A stretch of DNA of 64,000 nucleotides from Spirosoma endophyticum (GCF_900112365.1 NZ_FOLQ01000004.1:552470-616469); one strand, 5' to 3'. Counted from the stretch's first letter, positions 18,880 to 27,595 are shown. Translations and numbers: made by a program. The notes: a model not told the origin generated them from the sequence alone.

Positions 18880-19506
18880 TTACTCCTCAAAAACAGCTTT
18901 CACCCCAATTCTAAACCCTGCAATCACCTCAGATTCCAGCGTACCATCTTTCAATTTCTGAGCCAGAACAAAAATATTACCTTCTAATAAATACTGCTCA
19001 ATTGTTTCGTGCTCGGTATCGACAATCCGATACTCCCGAATACCGTGCAGGGCATAATCCGTCATTTTAATGCCTACCGGGCTGGCGATCCAGTCACGCT
19101 CTCTTGTACTTTCGGATAAGATTTCTACGGCAAAACAGGGAGGTGGAAACGCGGATTGCTTTTGCCCAAACTTAGCGGCTGTTTCAGCATCCCAGAAGCA
19201 AATGTCTGGCTCGTAGTCATTACGGGTTAAGCGAACCATTACTTTTTCGTATCCAACTTCACCTAATTTGTTATCATAAACGAAGGGGATCAAATATCGA
19301 ATGATGCGGGTTGAAGCCTTCCACTGACGGCCGTATACCGGAGAATGGTAAATCACTTCCCCAGAATAAATTCAGCTTTTATACCTTCATCAGCATCCGC
19401 CCAGAATTCATGGCGACGACGCTGTTTATCTTTCCATGCCTGTTCAAGCTTGTCTAATAACTCGCGGAAGATTAGGAGCCTGGCGAAGTTCCTCAAGAGC
19501 TGTCAT
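18880..19506 (-). pseudogene. Uma2-family protein gene broken by two frameshifts
   Basis: The natural start is the ATG at 19504-19506 (MTALEELRQAPNLP). That frame soon hits a stop. The next family-like stretch (ELLDKLEQAWKDKQ, then EFWADADEGIKAEFILG) is in a second frame, and the main body (VIYHSPVYGRQWKAST to the end) is in a third. The last shift is at the run of Gs near 19367, where one missing base would restore ...ILGEVIYHSP. The main body has the Uma2 core (RLTRNDYEPDICFWD, PPPCFAVEILSESTRERD, YALHGIREYRIVD). Uma2 proteins have a restriction-endonuclease-like fold and unknown role. A GTG at 19356 would give a 158-residue fragment, but it lacks the normal N-terminus. Sequencing error at both sites cannot be excluded. 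Confidence 0.75.
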
Positions 19507-19597
19507 TTGATGATACGCATGTTGGAATAAGCAAGTATGCCAAACCCGACCGGTTAACGAAACCAATCAGGTTTGGCATGGTAAGCGAAACATTCTC

Positions 19598-19802
19598 TTA
19601 TTTACAACTTTCAGCAGCATTGGGCAGTTTGATAGAATTGGCCGCGAAAATCTGCATGGCCTTTTTCGCAATAGGATCGGGACCTATCAAGTCAGCGCCC
19701 GTATTTGTTGAATAAAAAGACAGGACAGACGTAGCGTTACTATAAAGAATGTATAATCAGATTTGTATTTTCCTGCAGTGATTCCTACGAGCCCATCCGC
19801 TT
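19598..19802 (-). pseudogene. Remnant of an unidentified protein gene (C-terminal part)
   Basis: On the minus strand a 52-residue open stretch ends at a TAA (19598-19600) and reads like real protein: YSNATSVLSFYSTNTGADL, GPDPIAKKAMQIFAANSIKL, ending ESCK. It has no start codon and is preceded by a stop. A second frame just upstream reads ADGLVGITAGKYKSDYTF and would join it smoothly if one T were restored near 19735. I do not recognise the family. A hairpin at 19537-19579 sits where a terminator would be. This looks like the tail of a gene whose 5' end is lost, beside the broken Uma2 gene. Confidence 0.35.
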
Positions 19803-19809
19803 ACATTTG
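19802..19809 (+). promoter_or_regulatory. -7 promoter element TACATTTG upstream of the FAH gene
   Basis: Exact TAnnTTTG match 61 bases before the start at 19871. No TTG/TTTG at 17-23 bases upstream. It would start a transcript covering the FAH, amidohydrolase and kinase genes. Confidence 0.45.
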
Positions 19810-19870
19810 CCATAGAATGGTTAAACTTGCGCCCTAGTCTGCTTTTCTTTCAAAGTCTAGCTAGTTCCGC

Positions 19871-20725
19871 ATGAAACTATTTCGATTCGGCTCCCCCGAC
19901 CATGAACATCCCGGCGTAGTATTACCCACCGGCCAACACATCGACGTAACACACTTTGGTGAGGATTACGATGAATCATTTTTTGCCAGCAATGGCACCG
20001 AGCGGCTGGCGCACTGGCTCACGGCCCATGCCCACACCTGCCCCGAAGTTTCGGCAGACGAACGCTTCGGTCCCTGCGTCAAACGGCCATCTAAACTCAT
20101 ATGCATTGGTCTGAACTACGCCAAACACGCGGCCGAAACCGGAGCCGCATCGCCCGCCGAACCGATTCTGTTTTTCAAAGCGACCACGGCACTCTGTGGA
20201 CCCAACGACAACGTAGTAATTCCGAAACGTTCCGAAAAAACGGATTGGGAAGTTGAGTTGGCGATCATCATCGGGAAGAAGGCCAGTTACGTTGAACTGG
20301 ATCAGGCGATGGACCATATCGCCGGATATGCCCTGCATAATGATTACAGCGAACGGGCCTGGCAGTTAGAGCGGGGCGGTCAGTGGGTGAAAGGTAAAAG
20401 TGCCGATACGTTCGCGCCATTGGGGCCCTATCTGGTCACGAAAGACGACGTACCGAACCCTAACTCACTGAACCTCTGGCTCAACATCAACGGCGAAGCG
20501 CTTCAGAATTCCAATACCGACGATATGATTTTCGATGTGCCGACCATCGTCAGTTACATCAGCCAGTTCATGACCCTGTTACCCGGCGACGTGATTTCTA
20601 CCGGCACTCCAGCGGGCGTCGGCATGGGCCTGAAACCACAACGTTTCCTCAAGCCCGGCGACGTAGTAGAACTCGGCATCGAGGGCTTAGGCGAACAGAA
20701 ACAGACGGCCGTTTCTTTTAATTAA
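19871..20725 (+). CDS. Fumarylacetoacetate-hydrolase-family protein, probable diketo-sugar-acid hydrolase
   Basis: 284 residues, typical for the short FAH family. The metal-binding core is clear: RPSKLICIGLNYAKHAAETG (about 73-92), TDWEVELAIIIGKKA with the ligand Glu residues (about 122-136), HNDYSERAWQ with the ligand Asp, and the C-terminal GDVISTGTPAGVGMGLKP. Homologs include ureidoglycolate lyase-like proteins and the 2,4-diketo-3-deoxy-L-fuconate hydrolase that cleaves to pyruvate and L-lactate. The neighbours (fuconolactonase-like amidohydrolase, SDR, UxaA) favour the latter. First gene of a three-gene unit. Confidence 0.85.
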   Translation: MKLFRFGSPDHEHPGVVLPTGQHIDVTHFGEDYDESFFASNGTERLAHWLTAHAHTCPEVSADERFGPCVKRPSKLICIGLNYAKHAAETGAASPAEPILFFKATTALCGPNDNVVIPKRSEKTDWEVELAIIIGKKASYVELDQAMDHIAGYALHNDYSERAWQLERGGQWVKGKSADTFAPLGPYLVTKDDVPNPNSLNLWLNINGEALQNSNTDDMIFDVPTIVSYISQFMTLLPGDVISTGTPAGVGMGLKPQRFLKPGDVVELGIEGLGEQKQTAVSFN

Positions 20726-20727
20726 GA

Positions 20728-20790
20728 ATGAAAATTGCAGAGTGAAGAATAAGGTTGGCACAAAAACTATTCTTCACTCTGCAATTTTCA
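20728..20790. repeat. Intergenic palindrome, 23-base perfect stem
   Basis: 20728-20750 pairs with 20768-20790 without mismatch; 17-base loop. The arm can be read in heptads (GAATGAA AATTGCA). It lies between the FAH and amidohydrolase genes. An in-frame ATG for the downstream gene lies inside it at 20742 but is not used in this annotation. Confidence 0.85.
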
Positions 20791-20801
20791 CTCAAAAAAT
20801 T

Positions 20802-21626
20802 ATGACCATCGACGCACACCAACATTTCTGGCACTTTGATCCCGTTCGTGATAGCTGGATTACGGACGATATGGCCATCATCCGACGCGACTTTTTACCC
20901 GCCGATCTGGAGCCCGTTCTGGTCGAAAACGGTATAGACGGCTGTGTGGCGGTGCAGGCTTCGCAGTCGGAAGAAGAAACGTTGTTCCTGATGAATATGG
21001 CCCGAACCTACGACATTATCAAAGGCGTGGTGGGCTGGGTCGATTTGCAATCCGCTACGTTAGCTGAACGGCTGGAATTCTTCTCTCAATATCCCGACAT
21101 TAAGGGATATCGACACGTAGCGCAGGGCGAACCCGACGATTTCCTGACACGTCCTGCGGTTGTGGAAGGTATTCGCACGTTGGCCGATTTTGGTTTGACA
21201 TACGACATTCTGATCTATCCTAGCCAGCTCAAGGCCGCGCTGCATCTGGTACGCGCTGTGCCCGAAGTTAACTTCGTGATCGACCATTTGGCTAAGCCGT
21301 ATATCAAGAAACAGGAAATCAGCCGGTGGTCGAATTTCATGGTCGAGATCGCCAAACAACCTAACGTATCGTGCAAACTCTCCGGCATGGTTACCGAGGC
21401 CGACTGGGAGAACTGGAGCAAAAAGGATTTCTTCCCGTATCTGGACGTAGTATTCGAGAGTTTCGGTCCAGATCGGCTTATGTTCGGCTCCGACTGGCCC
21501 GTTTGCCTGGTGGCTGCGGATTATACACAGGTCAAAACACTGGTTGAAGAATACGTTGCTCCCTGGGGTGACGAGGTTCGAGCGAAGGTATTCGGTGAAA
21601 ACGCTGTGACATTTTATGGATTGTAA
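20802..21626 (+). CDS. Amidohydrolase, L-fuconolactonase-like (COG3618)
   Basis: 274 residues from the ATG at 20802; a start 20 codons earlier would translate the palindrome and is rejected. The sequence begins MTIDAHQHFWHFDP, the metal-binding HxHFW of the COG3618 family. Later motifs are KGVVGWVDLQ, YRHVAQGEPDDF, NFVIDHLAKPYIK (His ligand) and RLMFGSDWPVCL (Asp ligand). Characterised members open sugar lactones such as L-fucono-1,5-lactone or act on 2-pyrone-4,6-dicarboxylate. Context supports a fuconolactonase or rhamnonolactonase. No sugar transporter or mutarotase gene is adjacent. Confidence 0.85.
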   Translation: MTIDAHQHFWHFDPVRDSWITDDMAIIRRDFLPADLEPVLVENGIDGCVAVQASQSEEETLFLMNMARTYDIIKGVVGWVDLQSATLAERLEFFSQYPDIKGYRHVAQGEPDDFLTRPAVVEGIRTLADFGLTYDILIYPSQLKAALHLVRAVPEVNFVIDHLAKPYIKKQEISRWSNFMVEIAKQPNVSCKLSGMVTEADWENWSKKDFFPYLDVVFESFGPDRLMFGSDWPVCLVAADYTQVKTLVEEYVAPWGDEVRAKVFGENAVTFYGL

Positions 21627-21698
21627 CACAGAGGTCGCACAAAGATTCACAGAGATTTTATTTCTCCTCTGTGCACCTTCGTGTACTCTGTGTTACAA
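21621..21698. repeat. Imperfect intergenic palindrome of the CACAGAG type
   Basis: Outer arms TTGTAACACAGAG and its complement pair perfectly; inner parts (ACAAAG, TTCACAGAG on one side, CTCTGTG, CACCTTCG on the other) pair loosely. CACAGAG words recur at spacing of about 8-10 bases. It lies between the amidohydrolase (its last codons are inside the left arm) and the kinase. Confidence 0.75.
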
Positions 21699-21719
21699 TT
21701 CCTTTTTACGTCTAATTCT

Positions 21720-23183
21720 ATGAATTGTTTCGTTGGCGTTGATGTCGGCACGACCAACGTAAAAGCCCTGGCTATGCCAGACGATTTAAGTGAGATTCTG
21801 GCCCATGCATCCGCTCCGGTTACGACCCTCAATCCTGAACCAGGCTACGCCGAACAGGACCCGGCAGAAATCTGGCTGGCCTTTGTGCAGGTCATGGCCG
21901 AAGTAAACCGCGAACTGACCAACGCCGGGCATACCATCACGCACGTAGCGTTCTGCACGGCCATGCACAGCCTACTGCCCATGAACGCAGATGGAACGCC
22001 ACTTGGCAACGCCATTCTGTGGTCCGACAATCGCGCCGAAGCCGAGGCAAATAACCTCCGCACTAAGCAGGCTGATTTGGGGAAAGCCATTTACAAAGAA
22101 ACCGGCACACCCCTCCACCCCATGATCCCGCTTTGCAAATTGGCCTGGATGCGCGAACACGACCCACGCTTACTACGTCGAACGGCTTACTTTGGGTCCA
22201 TTAAGGAGTATTTGTGGCATAAACTCACCGGCGAATTCGAGATTGATTACTCCATTGCCACCGCAACAGGGCTATTTAACGAGAGTAAGCGTCAGTGGAG
22301 CAAACTGGCTATGGACTATGCCGGTGTCCGTCCCAATCAACTGTCAACACCCGTTCCTACAACGTACCAGCGACCTTACAAACCTCGTTCCGAAGCAGCT
22401 GGAACCGGCTTACCGGCAGGCGTGTCGCTGGTCATTGGTGCATCAGATGGCTGTCTGGCTAACCTCGGTGCGGGGGCTATCAAACCCGGTACGGCTACGT
22501 TGACGATCGGCACAAGTGGTGCCATTCGGCAAACCGTCCGAAAACCGCTACGCGATGCACAGGTACGGCTTTTCTGCTATTTTCTGGATGAAGGCTACTA
22601 CGTTGTGGGCGGCCCAACCAACAATGGCGGCAATGTACTGGAATGGGTTTCTGAAAAACTAACCCAACAGGATACCGAAACCGTATTAACCGAAGCCGCT
22701 ACCATTCCGCCCGGCTCCGACGGATTATTGTTCCTTCCCTATCTTCAGGGCGAACGCGCCCCTTTGTGGGATGCCTCCGTGCGTGGCGCTTACCTACACG
22801 TAGACTGGCAGCACACGCGGGCGCACTTCGTACGGGCCGCTTTAGAAGGCGTCTTGTTTAACCTGCTTAGTATCAATGGGCTCTTGACTGAACACACAGG
22901 CCCGGCACGGGTAATTCATGCCAATGGCGGCTTTGCTCAATCGACCTTCTGGGTGCAGATGCTGGCCGATATGGCCGGCATTCCGGTACGTCTCAACGCG
23001 AGTAACGAAAGCGGTTCAATGGGTGCTATTTTGCTGACGATGAAAGCGGCAGGCATTGTAAAAACACTGGACGAAGCCGCCGAACGCGTCAAATTTGGTG
23101 ATACGTTCGAGCCCGATCTGACACGTTACAAGACGTACCAACAGGCCTTTAAGCAATGGGAGGATGGATTAAAAAAGTTATAA
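21720..23183 (+). CDS. FGGY-family carbohydrate kinase, gluconokinase-like
   Basis: 487 residues from the ATG at 21720 (a start 13 codons upstream lies in the repeat). ASKHA-fold ATPase: VGVDVGTTNVKALAM (phosphate 1), WSDNRAEAE, TIGTSGAIRQTV (phosphate 2), FLPYLQGERAPLWD and HANGGFAQSTFWVQMLADM (adenosine). Closest recognisable subfamily is bacterial gluconokinase (GntK of the FGGY type), which makes 6-phosphogluconate. In this unit it may phosphorylate a sugar acid or ketose from the same substrate pool. It ends 54 bases before a convergent T9SS gene. Confidence 0.85.
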   Translation: MNCFVGVDVGTTNVKALAMPDDLSEILAHASAPVTTLNPEPGYAEQDPAEIWLAFVQVMAEVNRELTNAGHTITHVAFCTAMHSLLPMNADGTPLGNAILWSDNRAEAEANNLRTKQADLGKAIYKETGTPLHPMIPLCKLAWMREHDPRLLRRTAYFGSIKEYLWHKLTGEFEIDYSIATATGLFNESKRQWSKLAMDYAGVRPNQLSTPVPTTYQRPYKPRSEAAGTGLPAGVSLVIGASDGCLANLGAGAIKPGTATLTIGTSGAIRQTVRKPLRDAQVRLFCYFLDEGYYVVGGPTNNGGNVLEWVSEKLTQQDTETVLTEAATIPPGSDGLLFLPYLQGERAPLWDASVRGAYLHVDWQHTRAHFVRAALEGVLFNLLSINGLLTEHTGPARVIHANGGFAQSTFWVQMLADMAGIPVRLNASNESGSMGAILLTMKAAGIVKTLDEAAERVKFGDTFEPDLTRYKTYQQAFKQWEDGLKKL

Positions 23184-23213
23184 GCTGAACAGCAATCCGT
23201 TCAACTGGCAGCT

Positions 23214-23234
23214 ATCGACCGACGACTACCGACT
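23214..23234. repeat. Short heptad-repeat tract (CGACTAC type)
   Basis: The tract CGACCGA CGACTAC is followed by a further CGACTAC, a 7-base period, between two convergent genes. It resembles one arm of the palindromic elements at 62643-62728, but no matching second arm is present. A small hairpin (TGAAC...GTTCA, about 23186-23203) precedes it. Confidence 0.4.
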
Positions 23235-23237
23235 ACC

Positions 23238-25253
23238 TCATCGTATTAATAATACCGCCCCGGTACGAACCGTTTTCTGACCGGTCGTGTCCTTTAGTTC
23301 GATTCGATACATATACTGCCCTAAACTCGCCGGTTGGCCATTGATTGTGCCATCCCAGCCCTTTGTTTTGTCGGTCGTACTGTAAACGACCTCCCCCCAA
23401 CGGCTGTAGATATTCATCAGAAACTGATCATCCGTAACACCTTTTGGAAAAAACACGTCATTTACCTGATCGCCGTTGGGTGTAAACGCATCGGGTATAA
23501 AAACTTTGGAGTCCCGATGAAGCGTGTAAAAGTTCGAGTAACTGATTTTACCACCCGACGTAGCAATGATTCGATACGTAGCACTTTGCGCATTTGGATC
23601 GTTTGCAGGCGGGTCATAATGGGTACTGGTACCGAGCGGAATTTTCTGGCTAGTACCATTCAGCGAGTCGGTCACCTCCACCGTATAATCGGAAACGGGT
23701 CCCGGCACAAAGGGCGATTCGGATGTCCAGTCAAGGCTGGTTTTTTCTTTTGAGTTGAGGAAAACCGTGCAGACAGGTTTTGATGGCGGCAACGTCAACC
23801 CACATACGCCTTGGTACGTTATCTGATAGCAGTAAGAACCAGCCGAAGGGTTAGCGCTATTGTCAATAAATATGCTGTCATTCGGCACGGTGCCAATCGG
23901 ATTAAACGTGCCTGATGACCCATCGGCACGGGCAATGGCCAGGGTATAACTGGACAGGGTGCCGGTGGCTGGCTTCGGCAGCGTTGCGGTTAATCTTGGT
24001 CGATTGTTCTCAATCGAAACCACTATGTTATCCAGGTTATCGGGTAGGTCACCATTGACACCCGTCACACAAACAGAGGCTGACGTGATTTCGGTTTGAG
24101 CAACTCCATCAATGGTGGCCACAATGCTGTAACAGTATTGCGTACCACAAACGATGTTATTGTCGTCGGTATACGTAGTGATATTTTTGTTAACAATGGT
24201 ACCCCCTACTGGTGCATTGTTGCGCAGCATCCGGTAATACCGAAATTGATTGGTCGAGGATGAGGTACCCGCATAGGGTGTCCAGCTTAAGTTATTTTTC
24301 TTATTAGCCGCCTTAACATCCAGGACAATACTACAAACCTCCTCGGATCTCAACCCCGAATTACTACAGACATCCTGCGCGACGACCTGAAAGCATTGCA
24401 CCTGCCTGGCGTCCGTTTGAACCGTGAACGTACCGGACTCTGTTCCTTTCTGACCCGTATCCGTATAAACGCCATTTACTTTCTGATACAATTGCACCAC
24501 CGCCCCCGAACCAGCCTGATACTGCAATGTAATTGAATTATCGCTTACGGTTTTAAGCGTCGTAATAGCCGGTATCGTCCCGGCTGGCACTAACTTAATC
24601 GTTTGGGTAGAAGGTGTTTTACACAAGCCATTGTAAACACCTTCGACGGTTATGGTTCGAGTGTCAGGACCATTATCCGTGTAAGTGTGCTGTGGATTAG
24701 CTTCCATAGCGGCCTTGCTGAATGTTTCTATATTGCCATCGTTCCAGTTAATGGTATAGCTATCATACTGGCCCAACGTTGCTACGTTAGGTGTGACGGT
24801 AACTGTTCGGCCTGAACAGGATTTAAGCGAAATAGAAATAGGGTCGAGTGGTAAGACAGTTACCGTTTGGCAGGCCAGCGCTCTTGAACCATTGATTGTG
24901 CCCACCTGCAACAGGGTGTAAGAACCTGGTTTCGCATACGTAAATGGGCCTGTTTCAAAATTAGCGGGGATACCTTTACCGCTATACTCACGAGCATAGC
25001 CAACATTGAGCAGGTTAGCAGGCACACTACCAGCAACAATAGCTATAGTGCCTCCTACGCATATCCTCGTCTTGTCCAACTTAAATCCACCCACTTCGGC
25101 CCCTTGTGGATTCTCACAATAATTATTGGTAGCGTCCTGGGCAACTGACGAACTGGGTTGGGCGAACACAAAGCCTAACATAATAAGCAGCCAACGAACT
25201 GGTAAACCGCTTATCCCTTCAACTCCAGTCAGCCACAATCGTAAAACGCGCAC
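23238..25253 (-). CDS. Large secreted protein with T9SS type-B (gliding-motility) sorting domain, copy 1
   Basis: 671 residues starting with GTG at 25251-25253. The GTG start is favoured because the tandem paralog also starts with GTG and the first residues align (RLWLTG / QVWLAG). Signal peptide to about residue 39. Several Cys-containing fibronectin-III or PKD-like domains follow (for example GQYDSYTINWNDGN and GTQYCYSIVATIDG). The C-terminal 85 residues are the gliding-motility-associated domain: IPDAFTPNGDQVNDVFFPKG, MNIYSRWGEVVYST, GWDGTINGQPA, ending RTGAVLLIR. This directs export by the type IX system. No catalytic motif; probably an adhesin or surface scaffold. Confidence 0.88.
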   Translation of the reverse strand: MRVLRLWLTGVEGISGLPVRWLLIMLGFVFAQPSSSVAQDATNNYCENPQGAEVGGFKLDKTRICVGGTIAIVAGSVPANLLNVGYAREYSGKGIPANFETGPFTYAKPGSYTLLQVGTINGSRALACQTVTVLPLDPISISLKSCSGRTVTVTPNVATLGQYDSYTINWNDGNIETFSKAAMEANPQHTYTDNGPDTRTITVEGVYNGLCKTPSTQTIKLVPAGTIPAITTLKTVSDNSITLQYQAGSGAVVQLYQKVNGVYTDTGQKGTESGTFTVQTDARQVQCFQVVAQDVCSNSGLRSEEVCSIVLDVKAANKKNNLSWTPYAGTSSSTNQFRYYRMLRNNAPVGGTIVNKNITTYTDDNNIVCGTQYCYSIVATIDGVAQTEITSASVCVTGVNGDLPDNLDNIVVSIENNRPRLTATLPKPATGTLSSYTLAIARADGSSGTFNPIGTVPNDSIFIDNSANPSAGSYCYQITYQGVCGLTLPPSKPVCTVFLNSKEKTSLDWTSESPFVPGPVSDYTVEVTDSLNGTSQKIPLGTSTHYDPPANDPNAQSATYRIIATSGGKISYSNFYTLHRDSKVFIPDAFTPNGDQVNDVFFPKGVTDDQFLMNIYSRWGEVVYSTTDKTKGWDGTINGQPASLGQYMYRIELKDTTGQKTVRTGAVLLIR

Positions 25254-25370
25254 AGAAAGTAAATTTTAATCGTTTCCAGAATCAGGAAATCCTTTTCATG
25301 GAAACGAAATGACAGGCCTGCCTGTGATAAGTAGCCGCATAAAAATAGGCTAACTCACGTTCGGCAGCCA

Positions 25371-27389
25371 TTACCGAATCAACAACACCGCCCCCGTGCG
25401 CACAATCGTCTGATTGCTTATGTCTATGACCTCAATACGATAGGCATACTGTCCAGGACTCGCCGGTAATCCATTAACCATGCCATCCCAGCCCTTTGTT
25501 TTATCAGTCGTGCTGTAGACTACATCGCCCCAGCGACTGTAGATATGCATCAGGAACCGTTCGGCATACAAGCCTTTCGGCAAAAATTCATCGTTTACCT
25601 GATCGCCATTGGGCGTAAACGCAGTGGGTAAGGTGAAGCGGTCTTCCCGCTCAAACGTTTGGTAATTGGAATAACTTATGTAACTACCCGACTTGGCAAT
25701 AATTCGATACCTGTACACCACTTCACTTGGACTTCGGTCATAATGAGTTGTGATGCCGACGCTCTTTTCGCGCGTACTAACGGAGTCGATCAGTTCAACG
25801 GAATAATCGGTCACGGCGTCTGGCGTAAACGGGGAGGCCGACGTCCAATCCATAGATTTGATTGACGATGAGGTTAGCAAGATCGTACAGGCGGGTTGTG
25901 ACGGGGGTAGTTCCAGCCCACATCCGCCCTGATACGTGACCTGATAGCAGTACGATTTTGTGGAGGCATCGACGCTTCCATCGACATAGGATGTTTGACT
26001 GGCCAGCGTAGTAATCGGCGTAAAAGCTGCCGACCCGGCATCGGCACGGCTGACAACCAGCGTATAGTTAGGGGGGACACCCGTAGTGGGTAGATACGTT
26101 ACAATAGACGGGTGGTTATTCTCTACCGATACAACAACAGTACCCAGATTATCGGGCACGGTGCCACTGATTCCGGTAACGCAGGCGGGCGCCGACGTAA
26201 TGACCGTTTGCGTTGAGGTAGCCGTCGCACTGCTCCCAATAGTTGCCACAAGCCGGTAACAATATTGCGTTCCGCAGGTCACGTCAGTATCTGAATACGT
26301 AGTGGTATTCTGGCTGGCTATGGCCGCTCCCAATGGCGCATCGTTGCGAATAACCTGGTAGTTTTTAAACTGACTCTGTGCTAGCGGACCAGCATAGGCC
26401 TGCCAGTTCACCGTATTTTTCTTGTTGGTAGCCTGTGCGTCAGCGACTACACTACAGACTTCGTCGGATGGAATCGAATTACTGCCACAAACGTCCTGCG
26501 AGATGATCTTAAAACACTGTACCTGTTTGGCATCCGTTTTAACGGTAAACGTGGCTGGCCCCGTAAATTGTTGACCTGTATTCACATAAGACCCGTTTAC
26601 TTTTTGATACAGTTGCACGGGCGAGGCTGCTCCGACCTGATATTGAAGCGTAATGGTACCGTTGTCAACGGCCGTCAAGGCCTGAATAACGGGCTGGCTT
26701 ATATCTGATGCCAGCGCAACCTGCTGCGAACTGCGCGAACTACATGTAACGTTATTGAGTGAGCCATAAACAGCCTCTATAGTTATCGTTCTTACATTAT
26801 TTGATGTAGCAGCATAAGCATGTTGTGGATTAGCTTCTAGTTCAACCCGGGTTAATTCTTTATTAGTCCCGTCACCCCAGCTAACCACATAAGTGTCATA
26901 TTGACCTAACGTAGCAGCATTGACCTGTAAGGTAACTTGCCTACCAGTACATGCCTTGGTTGTAAACTGAACTGGATCACGAGGTAGTACCGTAACAGTC
27001 CGGCATTTAACAGCTAGCGCCCCATTGATTGTACTTTTTTGTAGTATTGTATATGTACCAGCCGTTGAATATTTGAAAATACCCGTTAGCTGCAAGCTAT
27101 TATCAGGAATACCAGCGCCCTTGTAATCAGGTATATAAGAAATCTCATCTAAGGTTAACGGAGCAGTGGCCCTGATCTGGTCATCAATACAAACCCGGAT
27201 ATTATCTAATGTAAATTCGCCTTGTAGAGCGCCATTAGAATTGTTACAGTAGTTGTTGTTGGGGTCAATCGTCTGAGCGAACGAAGGAAGGGCATGCAGG
27301 CAAACAAAGAGCCATGCAATCAGTAATCGCCGAATGGGCGCACCGATTCTCATTCCAGCTCCAGCCAGCCATACTTGTAAAATGTACAC
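25371..27389 (-). CDS. Large secreted protein with T9SS type-B sorting domain, copy 2
   Basis: 672 residues, GTG start at 27387-27389. Full-length paralog of the downstream gene with the same order: signal peptide (to about 39), NNYCNNSNGA-type N-terminal domain, repeated Cys-containing beta domains (GTQYCYRLVATIG, YCYQVTYQGGCGL), and the C-terminal sorting domain (PTAFTPNGDQVNDEFLPKG, MHIYSRWGDVVYST, RTGAVLLIR). The two proteins are almost equal in length with conserved Cys positions, so this is a tandem duplication. The 117-base gap contains only a weak inverted repeat (25272-25278 with 25301-25307). Confidence 0.88.
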   Translation of the reverse strand: MYILQVWLAGAGMRIGAPIRRLLIAWLFVCLHALPSFAQTIDPNNNYCNNSNGALQGEFTLDNIRVCIDDQIRATAPLTLDEISYIPDYKGAGIPDNSLQLTGIFKYSTAGTYTILQKSTINGALAVKCRTVTVLPRDPVQFTTKACTGRQVTLQVNAATLGQYDTYVVSWGDGTNKELTRVELEANPQHAYAATSNNVRTITIEAVYGSLNNVTCSSRSSQQVALASDISQPVIQALTAVDNGTITLQYQVGAASPVQLYQKVNGSYVNTGQQFTGPATFTVKTDAKQVQCFKIISQDVCGSNSIPSDEVCSVVADAQATNKKNTVNWQAYAGPLAQSQFKNYQVIRNDAPLGAAIASQNTTTYSDTDVTCGTQYCYRLVATIGSSATATSTQTVITSAPACVTGISGTVPDNLGTVVVSVENNHPSIVTYLPTTGVPPNYTLVVSRADAGSAAFTPITTLASQTSYVDGSVDASTKSYCYQVTYQGGCGLELPPSQPACTILLTSSSIKSMDWTSASPFTPDAVTDYSVELIDSVSTREKSVGITTHYDRSPSEVVYRYRIIAKSGSYISYSNYQTFEREDRFTLPTAFTPNGDQVNDEFLPKGLYAERFLMHIYSRWGDVVYSTTDKTKGWDGMVNGLPASPGQYAYRIEVIDISNQTIVRTGAVLLIR

Positions 27390-27559
27390 GGTGAGTAAAT
27401 TTATCGTTCGTATAAATCAAGTAGTTACTATATCTTGAAAAACGCCCGAGCAGACATTTTCGCATCCCGCGAAACGTATCTTTCTTAAAATCAGTTTTCA
27501 GGTAACTGATAGAGTAGTCCAAACGATTGGGAACTCTACTCAACCGGGCTATTGAATAC

Positions 27560-27587
27560 CAAAGATAGTTCCGCTGATATGCATCAA
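27560..27587 (-). promoter_or_regulatory. Promoter for the tandem T9SS genes
   Basis: On the minus strand TATCTTTG (27567 down to 27560) is an exact -7 match, with TTG (27587-27585) 17 bases upstream. It lies about 170 bases before the GTG start at 27389 and just in front of the divergent ribBA start. Confidence 0.5.
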
Positions 27588-27595
27588 CCAAACAG

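Larger units (their letters stand above)
19507..19870. other. Intergenic region containing gene remains and a promoter
   Basis: 364 bases between the broken Uma2 gene and the FAH gene. It holds a hairpin (19537-19546 with 19570-19579), a leftward remnant described separately (19598-19802) and a TACATTTG element (19802-19809) for the rightward FAH gene. No RNA gene was seen. Confidence 0.5.

Noticed and set aside
18880..19356. 158-residue Uma2 protein from a GTG start as an intact gene
   Set aside because: The normal N-terminal third is present upstream but in other frames, so the shorter form is most likely an artefact of a broken gene.
20742..20801. Extended N-terminus of the fuconolactonase-like protein
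   Set aside because: It would translate one arm and loop of the palindrome; the family starts at the MTIDAHQHFW Met. The same reasoning removes the 17987 start of the SDR and the 21681 start of the kinase.
27390..27595. FMN riboswitch before ribBA
   Set aside because: None of the conserved RFN segments (e.g. AGGGTGAAATTCCC-like or CCGGCGGT) is present in the 200-base leader.
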